Shown in pieces: positions 8,169 to 17,424 of a DNA stretch of 64,000 nt. The stretch is from Lachnospiraceae bacterium (GTDB lineage: Bacteria > Bacillota > Clostridia > Lachnospirales > Lachnospiraceae): positions 1 to 64,000 of the forward strand of contig JAQUXP010000001.1 of NCBI GenBank assembly GCA_028692395.1, written 5' to 3'. Position numbers and translations under genes: made by a program. Positions within the stretch are counted from its first letter, which is position 1; the number at the start of each line of letters is the position of its first letter. The notes under the pieces were generated by a model, which saw only the letters and a list, made by a program, of their open reading frames with translations, did no database searches and was not told where the DNA came from.

Positions 8169-9551
8169 TTATCCACGATTGACAAGATTTTTGTACGAAA
8201 GACAGAGAAACCTCTTTTCCTGATCCTGCTGTGCCAGGATGACTCCAGGTTCACCTGTATCAGGGTTTTCGATGTAGATGATAATCTGATTATCTTCCTT
8301 CCACCAGAGCTTTGAAAGTGTCACATCCCGGGTTTTTTCTTCGCCGTCTCCCAGTTCGAAAACACTTTCCATCAGCTGCTTTTTCTCCAGAACCTGTCCG
8401 CTCACATCCACCAGTTTGGCCATCAGAGGCCATTTTTTATAGAAGGGAGCATTTCCTGTATTTTTGATCGTAACCTTCAGGCGGCAGGTACTGCTCCAGG
8501 AAAAGCAGGAAAGCTCCACATCCGGTATATAAAAGCGATATCCCAGCTCTCTCTTCACCGCATCAACAGCCGCTTCATAAGCTTTTGTACTTTCTCCATC
8601 ACCGCTCACCGGACATTTGGGACCCAAAAATGACATATGAGAAGCCCGAATCAGCCGCAGCGTCTCCTGCAGTTCTTCTCCCAGCATCTCTGTCATAGGG
8701 ATCTGGCTGATGAATTCTCCACCCACCGGCGCATATTCCCATATCCTGGGGTTGGCTGTAACTGTGGGAATATTCTTTGGATCACCGGATTCGATCCAGC
8801 CCAGCCATTCCTTCGTATCCTCCCTGGAACCTGTCATATCATTATATACCCCGAAACCGGCTTCTTTTCCCAGCTGATAGGGACGCCGCATCAGGAGAAG
8901 CTGCCTTGGAAATGCCTCCCGGTATGCATCCACATAGTGCTGACAGACCTCGTCCGATGGCATTTCCGGCAGATACGACGCACCAGTTGTGTGCCACTCC
9001 CCCCAGTGACCGAGACTTCCCAGCTCCACGTAGGAGAGATGTGGATCGCCGGCAAAATAAGAGCCGAGAGCAAGAATTGCCTCCCGGTGACAGGTGATCA
9101 GCTGATCATTATTATAATTTGGTGAGTAACCACTTCCATACGCTCCGCTGTAATAGGTTCCGTCTCCTCCAGTCAGCAGATAAAGCCAGTTGGGAATGTC
9201 CAGATGCTGCTCCTTCCCCGGAATGTCACTTACAAACCGAAGAACGATCTCCTTCCCCAGGCTTCGCCACTGCTCCAGATGATTTTCTTCCACTACCTGC
9301 TGATAATTATAGTTTCCCTGACTGGGCTCCCATTCCCGCCAGGTAATATCTACATAAACCAGACTGGTCTTCCTGGCCGCCTCCTCATTATCCGCTGAGG
9401 CAGCAAAGCCGATGCCAGGATTATCAAAGACCTCCTGACTTTCTTCCCAATAATATGTTTTTTTCATATAACTGAAGGCAAAGACTGCTGCCCCAAGGAT
9501 AACCACCATCACTGACAGCAGCAGATGCCGCACCTTTCTCTTTTTATCCAT
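8169..9551 (-). CDS. DUF4832 TIM-barrel protein, candidate polysaccharide hydrolase
   Basis: A 460-residue protein with an N-terminal membrane anchor (about residues 10-30), so the body is extracytoplasmic. The body has a glycoside-hydrolase-like barrel ending in a DUF4832-type beta domain. Conserved-looking acidic and aromatic features include NPGIGF, YVDITWREWEP and VELGSLGHWGEWH; the Glu of the last could be catalytic. It is the last structural gene of the Pel-type operon. Pseudomonas PelA carries both hydrolase and deacetylase domains, whereas the PelA-like protein here has only a deacetylase. This gene is thus a plausible separate hydrolase, but that is inference. The start is set at 9,551, where GGGG lies six bases upstream; an ATG at 9,563 is also possible. 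Confidence 0.7.
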   Translation of the reverse strand: MDKKRKVRHLLLSVMVVILGAAVFAFSYMKKTYYWEESQEVFDNPGIGFAASADNEEAARKTSLVYVDITWREWEPSQGNYNYQQVVEENHLEQWRSLGKEIVLRFVSDIPGKEQHLDIPNWLYLLTGGDGTYYSGAYGSGYSPNYNNDQLITCHREAILALGSYFAGDPHLSYVELGSLGHWGEWHTTGASYLPEMPSDEVCQHYVDAYREAFPRQLLLMRRPYQLGKEAGFGVYNDMTGSREDTKEWLGWIESGDPKNIPTVTANPRIWEYAPVGGEFISQIPMTEMLGEELQETLRLIRASHMSFLGPKCPVSGDGESTKAYEAAVDAVKRELGYRFYIPDVELSCFSWSSTCRLKVTIKNTGNAPFYKKWPLMAKLVDVSGQVLEKKQLMESVFELGDGEEKTRDVTLSKLWWKEDNQIIIYIENPDTGEPGVILAQQDQEKRFLCLSYKNLVNRG

Positions 9552-10227
9552 GATATTCCCCATTGTACTGAATCAGCGATACATCCTGCACGCCTTCAAT
9601 CTCCCGGATTTTCTCTGCAAAGAAGGTATCCTGTCCACGAGGTGCCACCTCCACAGCCATCTCTGTCTGTGTGTTATGAAGTGTCTTGGATTTGAGATTG
9701 TACCTTATCTTTCCAAGCGTCTTCAGCACGCCGTCACCTGCTTCATCTCCGGTATAATGTACCACCAGAATATAGATCTTGCTGTTCTGCTGCCGATAAT
9801 TCAAAAAATAGATGACAAATACCAGAACAACTGCAGCTACCATTGTCAGAATATACATCCCCGCACCGGCTGTGATTCCGGTGGTAATCGCCCAAAACAG
9901 ATATAAAAGATCCATGGGATCCTTTACCGCTGTACGGTATCTGACGATAGAAAGTGCACCTACCATACCAAGAGATATTACTACATTCGTACTGATTGCC
10001 AGGGTTACCATGCAGGTCAGCACCGTCATACCTACCAAAGTAGTGGCAAAGGATCTGGAAAATAGAATTCCCGCGAACATCTTGCGATAGATAAAGTAGA
10101 TAAACATCCCCATGAGCAGTGCCACAATCATAGAAAGTATAATCGTAGCGACAGTTCCCGCCGTCAGCGTCTGATTACCGCCAAATGCCTCCAGAAAAGA
10201 TTTTTTAATCACATCACTTGTACTCAT
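9544..10227 (-). CDS. DUF4956 membrane protein
   Basis: A 227-residue protein with about four membrane helices in residues 25-150, including VVISLGMVGALSIVRYRTAVKDP, the most conserved part of DUF4956. A cytoplasmic C-terminal domain of about 75 residues with a ferredoxin-like pattern follows. DUF4956, VTC-domain and CotH-domain genes commonly travel together in Firmicutes, as here. The biochemical role is unknown; a function in polymer export or modification is inferred from context. The ATG at 10,227 is preceded by GGGAGGAG, and the gene overlaps the following one by eight bases. Confidence 0.8.
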   Translation of the reverse strand: MSTSDVIKKSFLEAFGGNQTLTAGTVATIILSMIVALLMGMFIYFIYRKMFAGILFSRSFATTLVGMTVLTCMVTLAISTNVVISLGMVGALSIVRYRTAVKDPMDLLYLFWAITTGITAGAGMYILTMVAAVVLVFVIYFLNYRQQNSKIYILVVHYTGDEAGDGVLKTLGKIRYNLKSKTLHNTQTEMAVEVAPRGQDTFFAEKIREIEGVQDVSLIQYNGEYHG

Positions 10228-10256
10228 GTTGTTTGCTCCTCCCATAAATTTGCTGA

Positions 10257-11006
10257 TTATTGGCACCAACAGCTTTCATTCTGCAGGTACTGTCTCTTTT
10301 CGTAACACAGAGCATACTTGGATACTGCCATAAATTCTGCATTGGCAGTGGGCAGCACCTGCTGCAAAAGCTTTGGCAGGAATTCCGTGTATTTTACCTC
10401 AAGTACCAGCTGTTCAGGCGGAAATACCGAAAGCGTTGGCAGTGCAGCATCAAAGATATCCCATCCCACTGCTGCCCGAAGCCTCTTATCAAAGGTAATC
10501 CGCACAGTCCCCTCTTCCATCACATAGGGCTCCCGCTCATAATCCACGATTACCTTTGGACGAAACAGACGGCACATGCATTCCACATAAAATTCCCGCA
10601 AAAGCTGCTGCTCACTAAATTCCAGAAAGCGGTACTCGCCCTCCATAATCCTTTCAAACTCCTCTTTTGTCAGCCTTGCACTTTCTTTATATATGTAGTT
10701 ACCGACTTTGCATTTACGCTCCAGCAAGATTCTTGTATCACTGTAATTATAGATACGAATCCGGTACTTTTTTCTGAGATCGCAGCCCATGATTTTATCA
10801 TCATAGGAACTGTCCCAGTAGTCATCAAAGTACAGACTTCGAATAGCGTATTCCTGGTCTATGGTATGGCTGTCCTTTTTCAGCAGATAGTCAAGCCTGC
10901 GCTTGATATCATCCTTTTCCGCCTCCGTAATCATATATTTCCATTCATGCCGGAATCTTTTCGTATCTGAATTCCTGCTTTTAGGCTTAGTTCGCTCCTT
11001 CTTCAT
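10257..11006 (-). CDS. VTC-domain protein (polyphosphate polymerase-like)
   Basis: A 249-residue cytoplasmic protein with the VTC tunnel fold signature: RFRHEWKYMI at the N terminus, RSLYFDD, KYRIRIYNYSD, LLERKCKVG and LEVKYTEFLP. These supply the basic and acidic residues that line the polyphosphate-synthesis tunnel in yeast Vtc4. Whether bacterial members next to DUF4956 and CotH make polyphosphate, bind it, or act on another nucleotide-linked polymer is not settled. The start at 11,006 is six bases after GAGGAGG; the ATG at 11,012 abuts that site and is less likely. It overlaps the PelG-CotH gene by 20 bases, indicating coupled translation. Confidence 0.8.
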   Translation of the reverse strand: MKKERTKPKSRNSDTKRFRHEWKYMITEAEKDDIKRRLDYLLKKDSHTIDQEYAIRSLYFDDYWDSSYDDKIMGCDLRKKYRIRIYNYSDTRILLERKCKVGNYIYKESARLTKEEFERIMEGEYRFLEFSEQQLLREFYVECMCRLFRPKVIVDYEREPYVMEEGTVRITFDKRLRAAVGWDIFDAALPTLSVFPPEQLVLEVKYTEFLPKLLQQVLPTANAEFMAVSKYALCYEKRQYLQNESCWCQ

Positions 11007-14000
11007 ACACATCCTCCTCTATGCTTCCGTCTGCCATGACATAGAAACACTTCATGCCGTATTGTTTTCCCTCTGTGTTGGCATAGTAATCAAAAGCATC
11101 CTGGGTATAACCTGAGGTGTTCGTCGCCTGGACACGGACAAAATACTGCCCCTGGGGCAGCGCATCCAGCGTAAGCTCTGTCTCACGAAGTCCCGGATTA
11201 TCACTGATAATATTGGTAAATGCTGCATCGGAGGAAAGTGTAAGGTGATAGGTAATATCTTCCATATGAAAATCAAAAGAATCATCCCAGTTATACCGTA
11301 TCTTTCCCTCCGATGCCTGTGGAAGACCTATAAAAAATGGCATGGGCTTTTTCAGACTCTCCTCATATCCCTGATAGTAGTCATCAACCAGGGACGGAAG
11401 TCCGTCTGCCACGCTTTCATATTGCTCCGGAGTCAGCCGTTCATAGGTACTGTCTGGAAGCTGATAGGCATAAGCTCTGGTTACCTGTCGATAGGAATCG
11501 GTCATTTTCTTCAGATGCGCTTCACTTAACACGCCGCCCTTAAGATCCTCGACGGCATCATCCAGTTTTTGTCGAAATTCCGAGGATTTGAGACAGCGGC
11601 AGAAAAGTACATTGCCCCAGTAGGTGCTGATTCCCTGCTGCCAGCTTCCCCCATCGCTATAGCCGTTTAATGCGTTCTCAGCTTTCATAAAAGAAGCATC
11701 ATTGTCCCAGGAGATCAGATACCATTTTTCTGAATTGGTGGCACTGTAAAGATACAGATTCCGTGCATCCGTGTCGGTGTTCCCTGTGAGAATCTGATAC
11801 GCCATCCAGTATGCGAGATTCTCCTCATCAAAATACTGACTTAAGAGGTCCTCAACCGGGATCTCATAATTATCAACCGCATCCAGCATGGTAATCAGCT
11901 TACTCTGGTCATTGTTTCCCTTACTCTCAAGCAGGGCATCAAAGGCCTTCTGATCAAAATCAGCATCTGTCTGGAGCTTAATCACGTCCTCATAACGGAA
12001 GAATTCAAAGTAATTCAGCTTATACAGATAACCGTTAGAATCCAGTCCATGGGCCTTCAGGGAAGTCTTATTGGGCTGTTCCACCTGCGTATAGAGACCA
12101 TAATCGGAAAATGCCTCCTCCTGGCTTCCTGTCGTCTGATCCCTCACATACAGATGAACAAACTGTGTGCGAAGACTCATCATCTGAGGAATCTGGGCCA
12201 TCAGATCATAGGCAAGCTTATTGCGGTAACGCAATCCATCATTGACATGCTTATTCAGTGCGATGGTCCGCTGTCCGTCTATGGTGCCCTTATTCTTCTT
12301 AATCTCAATCTTATAATTTTTCTGAGGGGATTTTGATGAGGTCTGCCCCCGAATCTGAACGGTGGCATTAGGCACATCTGCTCCAAAACCGAATTCTCCT
12401 TCTATGGGACCACTTTCATCCCCCTCCTGAAGGATCCCCTCCACCTGGTAGCGTGCTACCCCCAGCTTATCGTAGTCATAGACGCTGTAGGAATTAAGAT
12501 CAGTCCAGGTATGATCGGTGTTTTCGGCACTGTTTCCTGTTCTCACAGTAAGATAAAGCACCTTTACCTCCCCTGGATCCTGATTTTCATATAACGCATC
12601 CCTGTCGCGAAAGGTCTCTTCCGGCTGCGTCTTTGTAACAGTCTCCTGCCCGCTTTGTTCTGTCTTTATCTCCTGGCTTTTGGCTGTACCATGGAAGGAC
12701 TGACAACCTGTAAGTCCCACGGTAGCCATTAAGCCTCCACACAGCAGGATTAAAAAACCCTTTTTTTCTATACGCTCACACAAATGATGAAATACTCCTT
12801 TCTTATGACCTGCCAGAATCGGCTGGGTACTCAGAATATGATACGGCAGTTTCCCGGTAAACCACTTTAGCCGGATAACACTGATTAAAAAAAGTGCTGC
12901 ACTGCCAAAGAAAAATCCGAATCCGATATAGCGCACATGGAAAAATGCCAGCCAGGCGGACATGACACAGGACACTGCTGCAAAAACCAGCGCTGCCCAC
13001 ATGGCACCCAGATAATCGGTAAAATACAGCAGTATCAAAAGCACCATATTACCCACGGCATACATTCCATAGCTCACACACAGAATTCGAAAATACGTGT
13101 TCATGGTATCATTAAAGCCAAGGGGCAGGCTGTCTACCAGAATCACCCCTACTGATATGGCAAGGGCTGTCATATAAAGCTGCTTTCTGGCTGTGTACAA
13201 AAGCTCATTCGCCAACACGGTCAGCATCTCCTCCTCTGCCTGGCGAATATCCCGGATAGAACCTTTTCCGTTAAAAAGGCTGTAATAATTACGATATTTT
13301 GGATAAAAGTTTACCTCTACCGAGGTGACAAAGTTTACTGTAGTAATCACAATCGTCAAAAATGCCAGTAAGGCCGGAACATCGTGTATGGGTGCCCCGT
13401 AGAATAACCCCTGCATCCGCTGACCCACCGGTGAAAACCAGACAATAACCAGTGGGAAAAAAAGTCCCAGGTTTTGTGCCCCTCCCACGATCACCAGGGG
13501 CAGATACCGGTCAATCCATCGCAGAAAGCTAAAGCTGCTACCCCTGCTCTTGGGAAAATACTGAAGCAGAAGTATCAGATAACTCATCAGCAGCAGTCCA
13601 TAACCGGTGCATACCCCGCTAAGCAGTGCCATCTTTGGCTCCACATGAAGCCACAAAAGGCAGAGTGCAGTCAAGAATGCTGCCGGAAGGGAAGCAGCAA
13701 AAGCCGTCAGAATTCCTCTGTAGTCCCGGATGGCTGTAAGATAATTCATCTGAGTCCACACCACGATCAGTTCTCCAAAGAGGATCAGATTCACCAGCTG
13801 TAATCCGGTACTGATTCCTGAAAAATACAAAAACACCCCATATAATGGAAGCCCCATGGCAAGCATGACCATACACCCCCCATAAAAGGAGGGAAGCACA
13901 TACTCCTTGCGATCCTCAAAGAGCATATCTGCAGTATAGCGTGTCAGGAGCATGGAGAAGATGCTGGTAACAGAGAGGGAGCCAAGCAGTACATAGGTGA

Positions 14001-14196
14001 GCATGCTCACCAGCAGATCCCGCTCTGCTTTCCCTACACCCCAAAGCTGAGCCATCATCATCATGCCAAGCAACAGCACAATTCCAAGAAGCATAGGACC
14101 TGTACAGATGATTCCCGCATAGCCGTAAGCACGAAACATGGCAAGAACGCCTTTTTTTTGAAATATTTTTTTCAGCTCAAATCCAATTCCTGCCAT
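10987..14196 (-). CDS. pelG: PelG-type flippase fused to a CotH kinase-like domain
   Basis: A 1069-residue fusion. Residues 1-465 match PelG: the opening MAGIGFELKKIF and about twelve hydrophobic helices, the integral membrane protein proposed to move Pel polysaccharide across the membrane. Residues 480-498 form another hydrophobic stretch ending in a lipobox-like LTGC (Cys498). A linker and a CotH domain of about 420 residues follow (QIRGQTSSKSPQKNY near 590, ISWDNDASF near 790 as metal-binding-like motif), then a fibronectin-type domain. The added helix should place CotH outside the cell. Leu472 is a TTG codon with GGAG upstream and would start a perfect lipoprotein precursor. Translation overlaps the pelF stop (TGATG) after GGAGG. 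Confidence 0.88.
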   Translation of the reverse strand: MAGIGFELKKIFQKKGVLAMFRAYGYAGIICTGPMLLGIVLLLGMMMMAQLWGVGKAERDLLVSMLTYVLLGSLSVTSIFSMLLTRYTADMLFEDRKEYVLPSFYGGCMVMLAMGLPLYGVFLYFSGISTGLQLVNLILFGELIVVWTQMNYLTAIRDYRGILTAFAASLPAAFLTALCLLWLHVEPKMALLSGVCTGYGLLLMSYLILLLQYFPKSRGSSFSFLRWIDRYLPLVIVGGAQNLGLFFPLVIVWFSPVGQRMQGLFYGAPIHDVPALLAFLTIVITTVNFVTSVEVNFYPKYRNYYSLFNGKGSIRDIRQAEEEMLTVLANELLYTARKQLYMTALAISVGVILVDSLPLGFNDTMNTYFRILCVSYGMYAVGNMVLLILLYFTDYLGAMWAALVFAAVSCVMSAWLAFFHVRYIGFGFFFGSAALFLISVIRLKWFTGKLPYHILSTQPILAGHKKGVFHHLCERIEKKGFLILLCGGLMATVGLTGCQSFHGTAKSQEIKTEQSGQETVTKTQPEETFRDRDALYENQDPGEVKVLYLTVRTGNSAENTDHTWTDLNSYSVYDYDKLGVARYQVEGILQEGDESGPIEGEFGFGADVPNATVQIRGQTSSKSPQKNYKIEIKKNKGTIDGQRTIALNKHVNDGLRYRNKLAYDLMAQIPQMMSLRTQFVHLYVRDQTTGSQEEAFSDYGLYTQVEQPNKTSLKAHGLDSNGYLYKLNYFEFFRYEDVIKLQTDADFDQKAFDALLESKGNNDQSKLITMLDAVDNYEIPVEDLLSQYFDEENLAYWMAYQILTGNTDTDARNLYLYSATNSEKWYLISWDNDASFMKAENALNGYSDGGSWQQGISTYWGNVLFCRCLKSSEFRQKLDDAVEDLKGGVLSEAHLKKMTDSYRQVTRAYAYQLPDSTYERLTPEQYESVADGLPSLVDDYYQGYEESLKKPMPFFIGLPQASEGKIRYNWDDSFDFHMEDITYHLTLSSDAAFTNIISDNPGLRETELTLDALPQGQYFVRVQATNTSGYTQDAFDYYANTEGKQYGMKCFYVMADGSIEEDVYEEGAN

Positions 14197-15605
14197 CAGT
14201 TTACCTCCAGTACCTGGTTATATACCGCCTGATATTTTTCTATCATATCCTCGTGCCTGTAATATCTTCCCGCACGAGCTCTGGCTGTGATCCCCATCTT
14301 TTTTCTTGTCTCAGTTTCCCTGCACATCTTCTCCATGGCATCGGTCAGAGCCTCCCTGCTCATGGGTAGCACACAGTACCCGGCACTTCCCAGCTGATCC
14401 CCTCGGGCACCGGATACCAGTTCCCTGCAGCAGCCCACATCGGTGGTTACCACCGGTCTTGCCGCTGCGAAGGACTCCAGTATGGAGAGTGGCTGTCCCT
14501 CTGAGATACTGGTTAATATGGTAAAATCCAGTTTTTCCATATAAGCGGCCACGTCCACGATACCAGGCATCCACAGATCCGTCAGGGCAAGCTTTTGAAT
14601 CATCTGTCGGCATTCCCCGGCATACTCTTCATCATCCACTCCGCCCAGGATATGAAGTCTGGCTTTGGGGATACGGCTTTTCAGTTCATAAAAAGAAGAG
14701 AGCATGGTCTTGATATCCTTGATTGGTGCAAGACGCACCACGGCTCCAATATCGATCCAGCCATTCTCCTCCTTGGGCGGAATATGTGCAAACCTTCCAT
14801 AGTGGATTCCATTGCTGATGACGCAGCATTTCTTTGGCGGACACCCAAGATCCATCTGGATCTTCCCCGCATTTTCAAAGAGACTTGTCACCCGCACCGC
14901 CCGCTGATAAATCAAGTCGGACAGCATATAAAAGAACTGAATCCAGTGGTTTTTGAACGCAGGAACCACCCATTTTGCACGGATAATCTCCTCCTCCCGC
15001 TCTCTGGTATAGATGCCGTGCTCTGTCAGAATACAGGGCCGCCCCGTCACATAGGATGCCAGGGAGGCCAGCAGTCCCCCATATCCCGTCGCCACTGCAT
15101 GATAGATCTCTGCCTCTGGAACCTTCTGCTGCATCATAAAAAACACCGGAAGCAGCATGGATCGCACCGTGTGAAACATATCTGCAAATGCAGTATAAGG
15201 ATAGGAGCTCTGGCACATGTCCTCCAGAATATGTAGAAAATCCTCACTCATCAAAGCCGCCAGCGGATCCATCCCCTGATCATGGTACATGGAAAAAAGC
15301 AGATTCCAGTCCGGACTTTTACAGCCAATCAGAGCTGCCAGCGCCGCCATCTCCGATTCAGTAAAGTGAACCTTTTTCCTGTGTCTGCACGAAAGTCGCA
15401 GGGCATCATCCAGAAACACTTCCCGTACCTCCACCACATTCTCCGGCAGCTGATACTTAAAATTTCCTTTTTCCTTTGCAAATGATGCGATGACCCACAG
15501 CACAAACTCATGCTGCGGCATAGCCTGAATATACTGGTGCATCCAGGATGATACCCCTCCTGTCACATAGGGATAACATCCCTCCAGAATCATACAAATC
15601 CGCAA
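14196..15605 (-). CDS. pelF: PelF-type glycosyltransferase (GT4)
   Basis: A 469-residue cytosolic glycosyltransferase. The PelF opening CMILEGCYPYVTGGVSSWMHQYI and the GT-B donor-site motif SEGQPLSILE (E-x7-E) identify it as the UDP-sugar-using polymerase subunit of Pel synthesis. EHGIYTREREEEI is another recognisable family segment. The start is taken as TTG at 15,605, preceded by AGGAGGAGG, because the in-frame ATG at 15,644 lies inside the upstream gene without a ribosome site. It is followed directly by pelG with a one-base overlap, so the two subunits are made together. Confidence 0.88.
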   Translation of the reverse strand: MRICMILEGCYPYVTGGVSSWMHQYIQAMPQHEFVLWVIASFAKEKGNFKYQLPENVVEVREVFLDDALRLSCRHRKKVHFTESEMAALAALIGCKSPDWNLLFSMYHDQGMDPLAALMSEDFLHILEDMCQSSYPYTAFADMFHTVRSMLLPVFFMMQQKVPEAEIYHAVATGYGGLLASLASYVTGRPCILTEHGIYTREREEEIIRAKWVVPAFKNHWIQFFYMLSDLIYQRAVRVTSLFENAGKIQMDLGCPPKKCCVISNGIHYGRFAHIPPKEENGWIDIGAVVRLAPIKDIKTMLSSFYELKSRIPKARLHILGGVDDEEYAGECRQMIQKLALTDLWMPGIVDVAAYMEKLDFTILTSISEGQPLSILESFAAARPVVTTDVGCCRELVSGARGDQLGSAGYCVLPMSREALTDAMEKMCRETETRKKMGITARARAGRYYRHEDMIEKYQAVYNQVLEVN

Positions 15606-15618
15606 AAAACCTCCTCCT

Positions 15619-17424
15619 TTACCGATATAATTCCACTGCCGCATCTGTTGCCGTCAGAAGATACAGATTCCCGGTGATATGTTCCAGGATTCCGCCTTTT
15701 ACCTCAGGAATATCTCCCTCATTGATCCGCACCAGAAAGCGTGCCTCATCGTGAAAATTCTGAAGTGTCAGGTGAATCCCTTCTGCATCCTCCGTCCTTG
15801 TAAATGATGTCTGATAAAAACGCTGTACCGCTGCCGCACCCTCGCACCCGGTCAGGCTGCGAAGATTGGGGGCTGAGGTATACAGCCAGTCCAGATAGTC
15901 TGTGAATTTCCCCTTCAAAGTCTCCCAGCCCTCAGCGGCTCCCCGATCCGGATCCAGAAGATCATCCGGATGCATAAAGTGAGAATTCACATAATGCATG
16001 TTCAGTTCTGAAAACGCTGCCAGCTTCATATAATCCGTCAGATCACAGCCGGAGATAATCCGGGGCACCTCGATGATACCGTCCGGAGCAACCTCATACT
16101 CCTGCTCATAACCATTTTCACCGGAAAAATAGATGGAAGCGATATTCTTTATGGAGGGAAACTCCTCTGGGAGCATGCTCCGCCCCTCCCGGGATAAAAT
16201 ATTGGAAGGCGGTACATAGGTGGTAAAGGAATTCTGCGGAAAAAGACTCTCAGAGAATCGGGTAAGCTCCATCAGAGAATACTTCATGTCCTGAAGTGAG
16301 GGCCATGTTCGATAATCTTCACTTTCATAACTGATATTGTTCAGACACAGGGGCTGATGATTATAGCCGTGATATCCCAGTTCTCCTCCCATATCCAGCA
16401 GCATATCTCCAAAGAAGCTGAATCTTGAAGTGTTGGTGTTCGACTTGAATTCACCGTCCACCTGATTCTCATAGCTTTCGATAATCATCCCGGTAAATTT
16501 TATGTGATACTTCTGGGAGAGCTCCATCATGTCCGGCCACCAGATATTGGCATAAAAATCCGCTATATTCATGTGATATTGAGCAAAGATGTATCTTCCG
16601 TCTCCCGCCGGTACCGGGGAAGGAAAATCATCGATGTAAAACATGGACCCGTCAATCACCGGATAGATACAGACATCCTCCAGCAGACTGTAGCTGGCTG
16701 CAAAGAAGCCCCTGGTTGCCTTAGTGCAGAGGCCAAAATTATCCACCACAAACTTTCCCTGCCCATAGTTTCTCTCCCAGATCAGTGGAATCGGATATTC
16801 TGCCATGGTGCTGGCGTAGATCCGGCAATCATCGGATAAAGATACCACCAGTGCTGAATCATAGGCATCCTCCACGCCAAATACACTGCCGCCTATCATA
16901 AACTGATCAGAAACACTGATCTTTTCTACCAGTCCATTCGTATTATCACACTCGGTAATCCCCAGTCGATTTCGCATCATACGAAATCCGGTATCCACCT
17001 CAAGTGTCTGTGCAAACATTACTCTTCCGCCGCCCTCTACCCAGTCACAAAGCTTTGTAAGACTTCCCTGCAGCGCATCCAGCACCGATACATTCACAAC
17101 AACAGCTTTATAACCGGAAAAATCTTCCGGAATCTCCTGACTTAGATCCACGGTATCATAACCGATCTTCATGTCCTTAAATATCTGCTGAAACTGCTCC
17201 ATGCCATTGACACTGATAGGCTGCGTGCTGTCATTGAGCACCAGACAGGTTTTCTCCCGGGTCTGCAGGGGTTCTTCCCAATCAACATAGCTCAGTCTCT
17301 CGGGGGTTCCGTCATAATTCATGCCCCAGCTCACCTGAAACATCAAAAATCCCAATGCCAGAAAGCATGCCAGCAGCACATACAGTCTGCGAAAGCGATT
17401 CTTCCTTAATTTTCCAAACTCCAA
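15619..17424 (-). CDS. pelA: DUF2194 polysaccharide deacetylase-like protein (PelA-like)
   Basis: A 601-residue protein with one N-terminal membrane anchor (about residues 13-33) and a large extracytoplasmic body. The N-terminal third has a flavodoxin/GATase-like pattern (VMFAQTLEVD). The rest contains deacetylase-type metal motifs, FYIDDFPSPV and YHGYNHQPL. It corresponds in position to the PelA deacetylase of Gram-positive Pel clusters, which removes acetyl groups from GalNAc units to give the cationic polymer. It lacks a separate hydrolase domain. The start is TTG at 17,424, overlapping pelE by 19 bases, with AAAGGAAG upstream at long spacing. The symbol reflects position and fold rather than a verified alignment. 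Confidence 0.75.
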   Translation of the reverse strand: MEFGKLRKNRFRRLYVLLACFLALGFLMFQVSWGMNYDGTPERLSYVDWEEPLQTREKTCLVLNDSTQPISVNGMEQFQQIFKDMKIGYDTVDLSQEIPEDFSGYKAVVVNVSVLDALQGSLTKLCDWVEGGGRVMFAQTLEVDTGFRMMRNRLGITECDNTNGLVEKISVSDQFMIGGSVFGVEDAYDSALVVSLSDDCRIYASTMAEYPIPLIWERNYGQGKFVVDNFGLCTKATRGFFAASYSLLEDVCIYPVIDGSMFYIDDFPSPVPAGDGRYIFAQYHMNIADFYANIWWPDMMELSQKYHIKFTGMIIESYENQVDGEFKSNTNTSRFSFFGDMLLDMGGELGYHGYNHQPLCLNNISYESEDYRTWPSLQDMKYSLMELTRFSESLFPQNSFTTYVPPSNILSREGRSMLPEEFPSIKNIASIYFSGENGYEQEYEVAPDGIIEVPRIISGCDLTDYMKLAAFSELNMHYVNSHFMHPDDLLDPDRGAAEGWETLKGKFTDYLDWLYTSAPNLRSLTGCEGAAAVQRFYQTSFTRTEDAEGIHLTLQNFHDEARFLVRINEGDIPEVKGGILEHITGNLYLLTATDAAVELYR

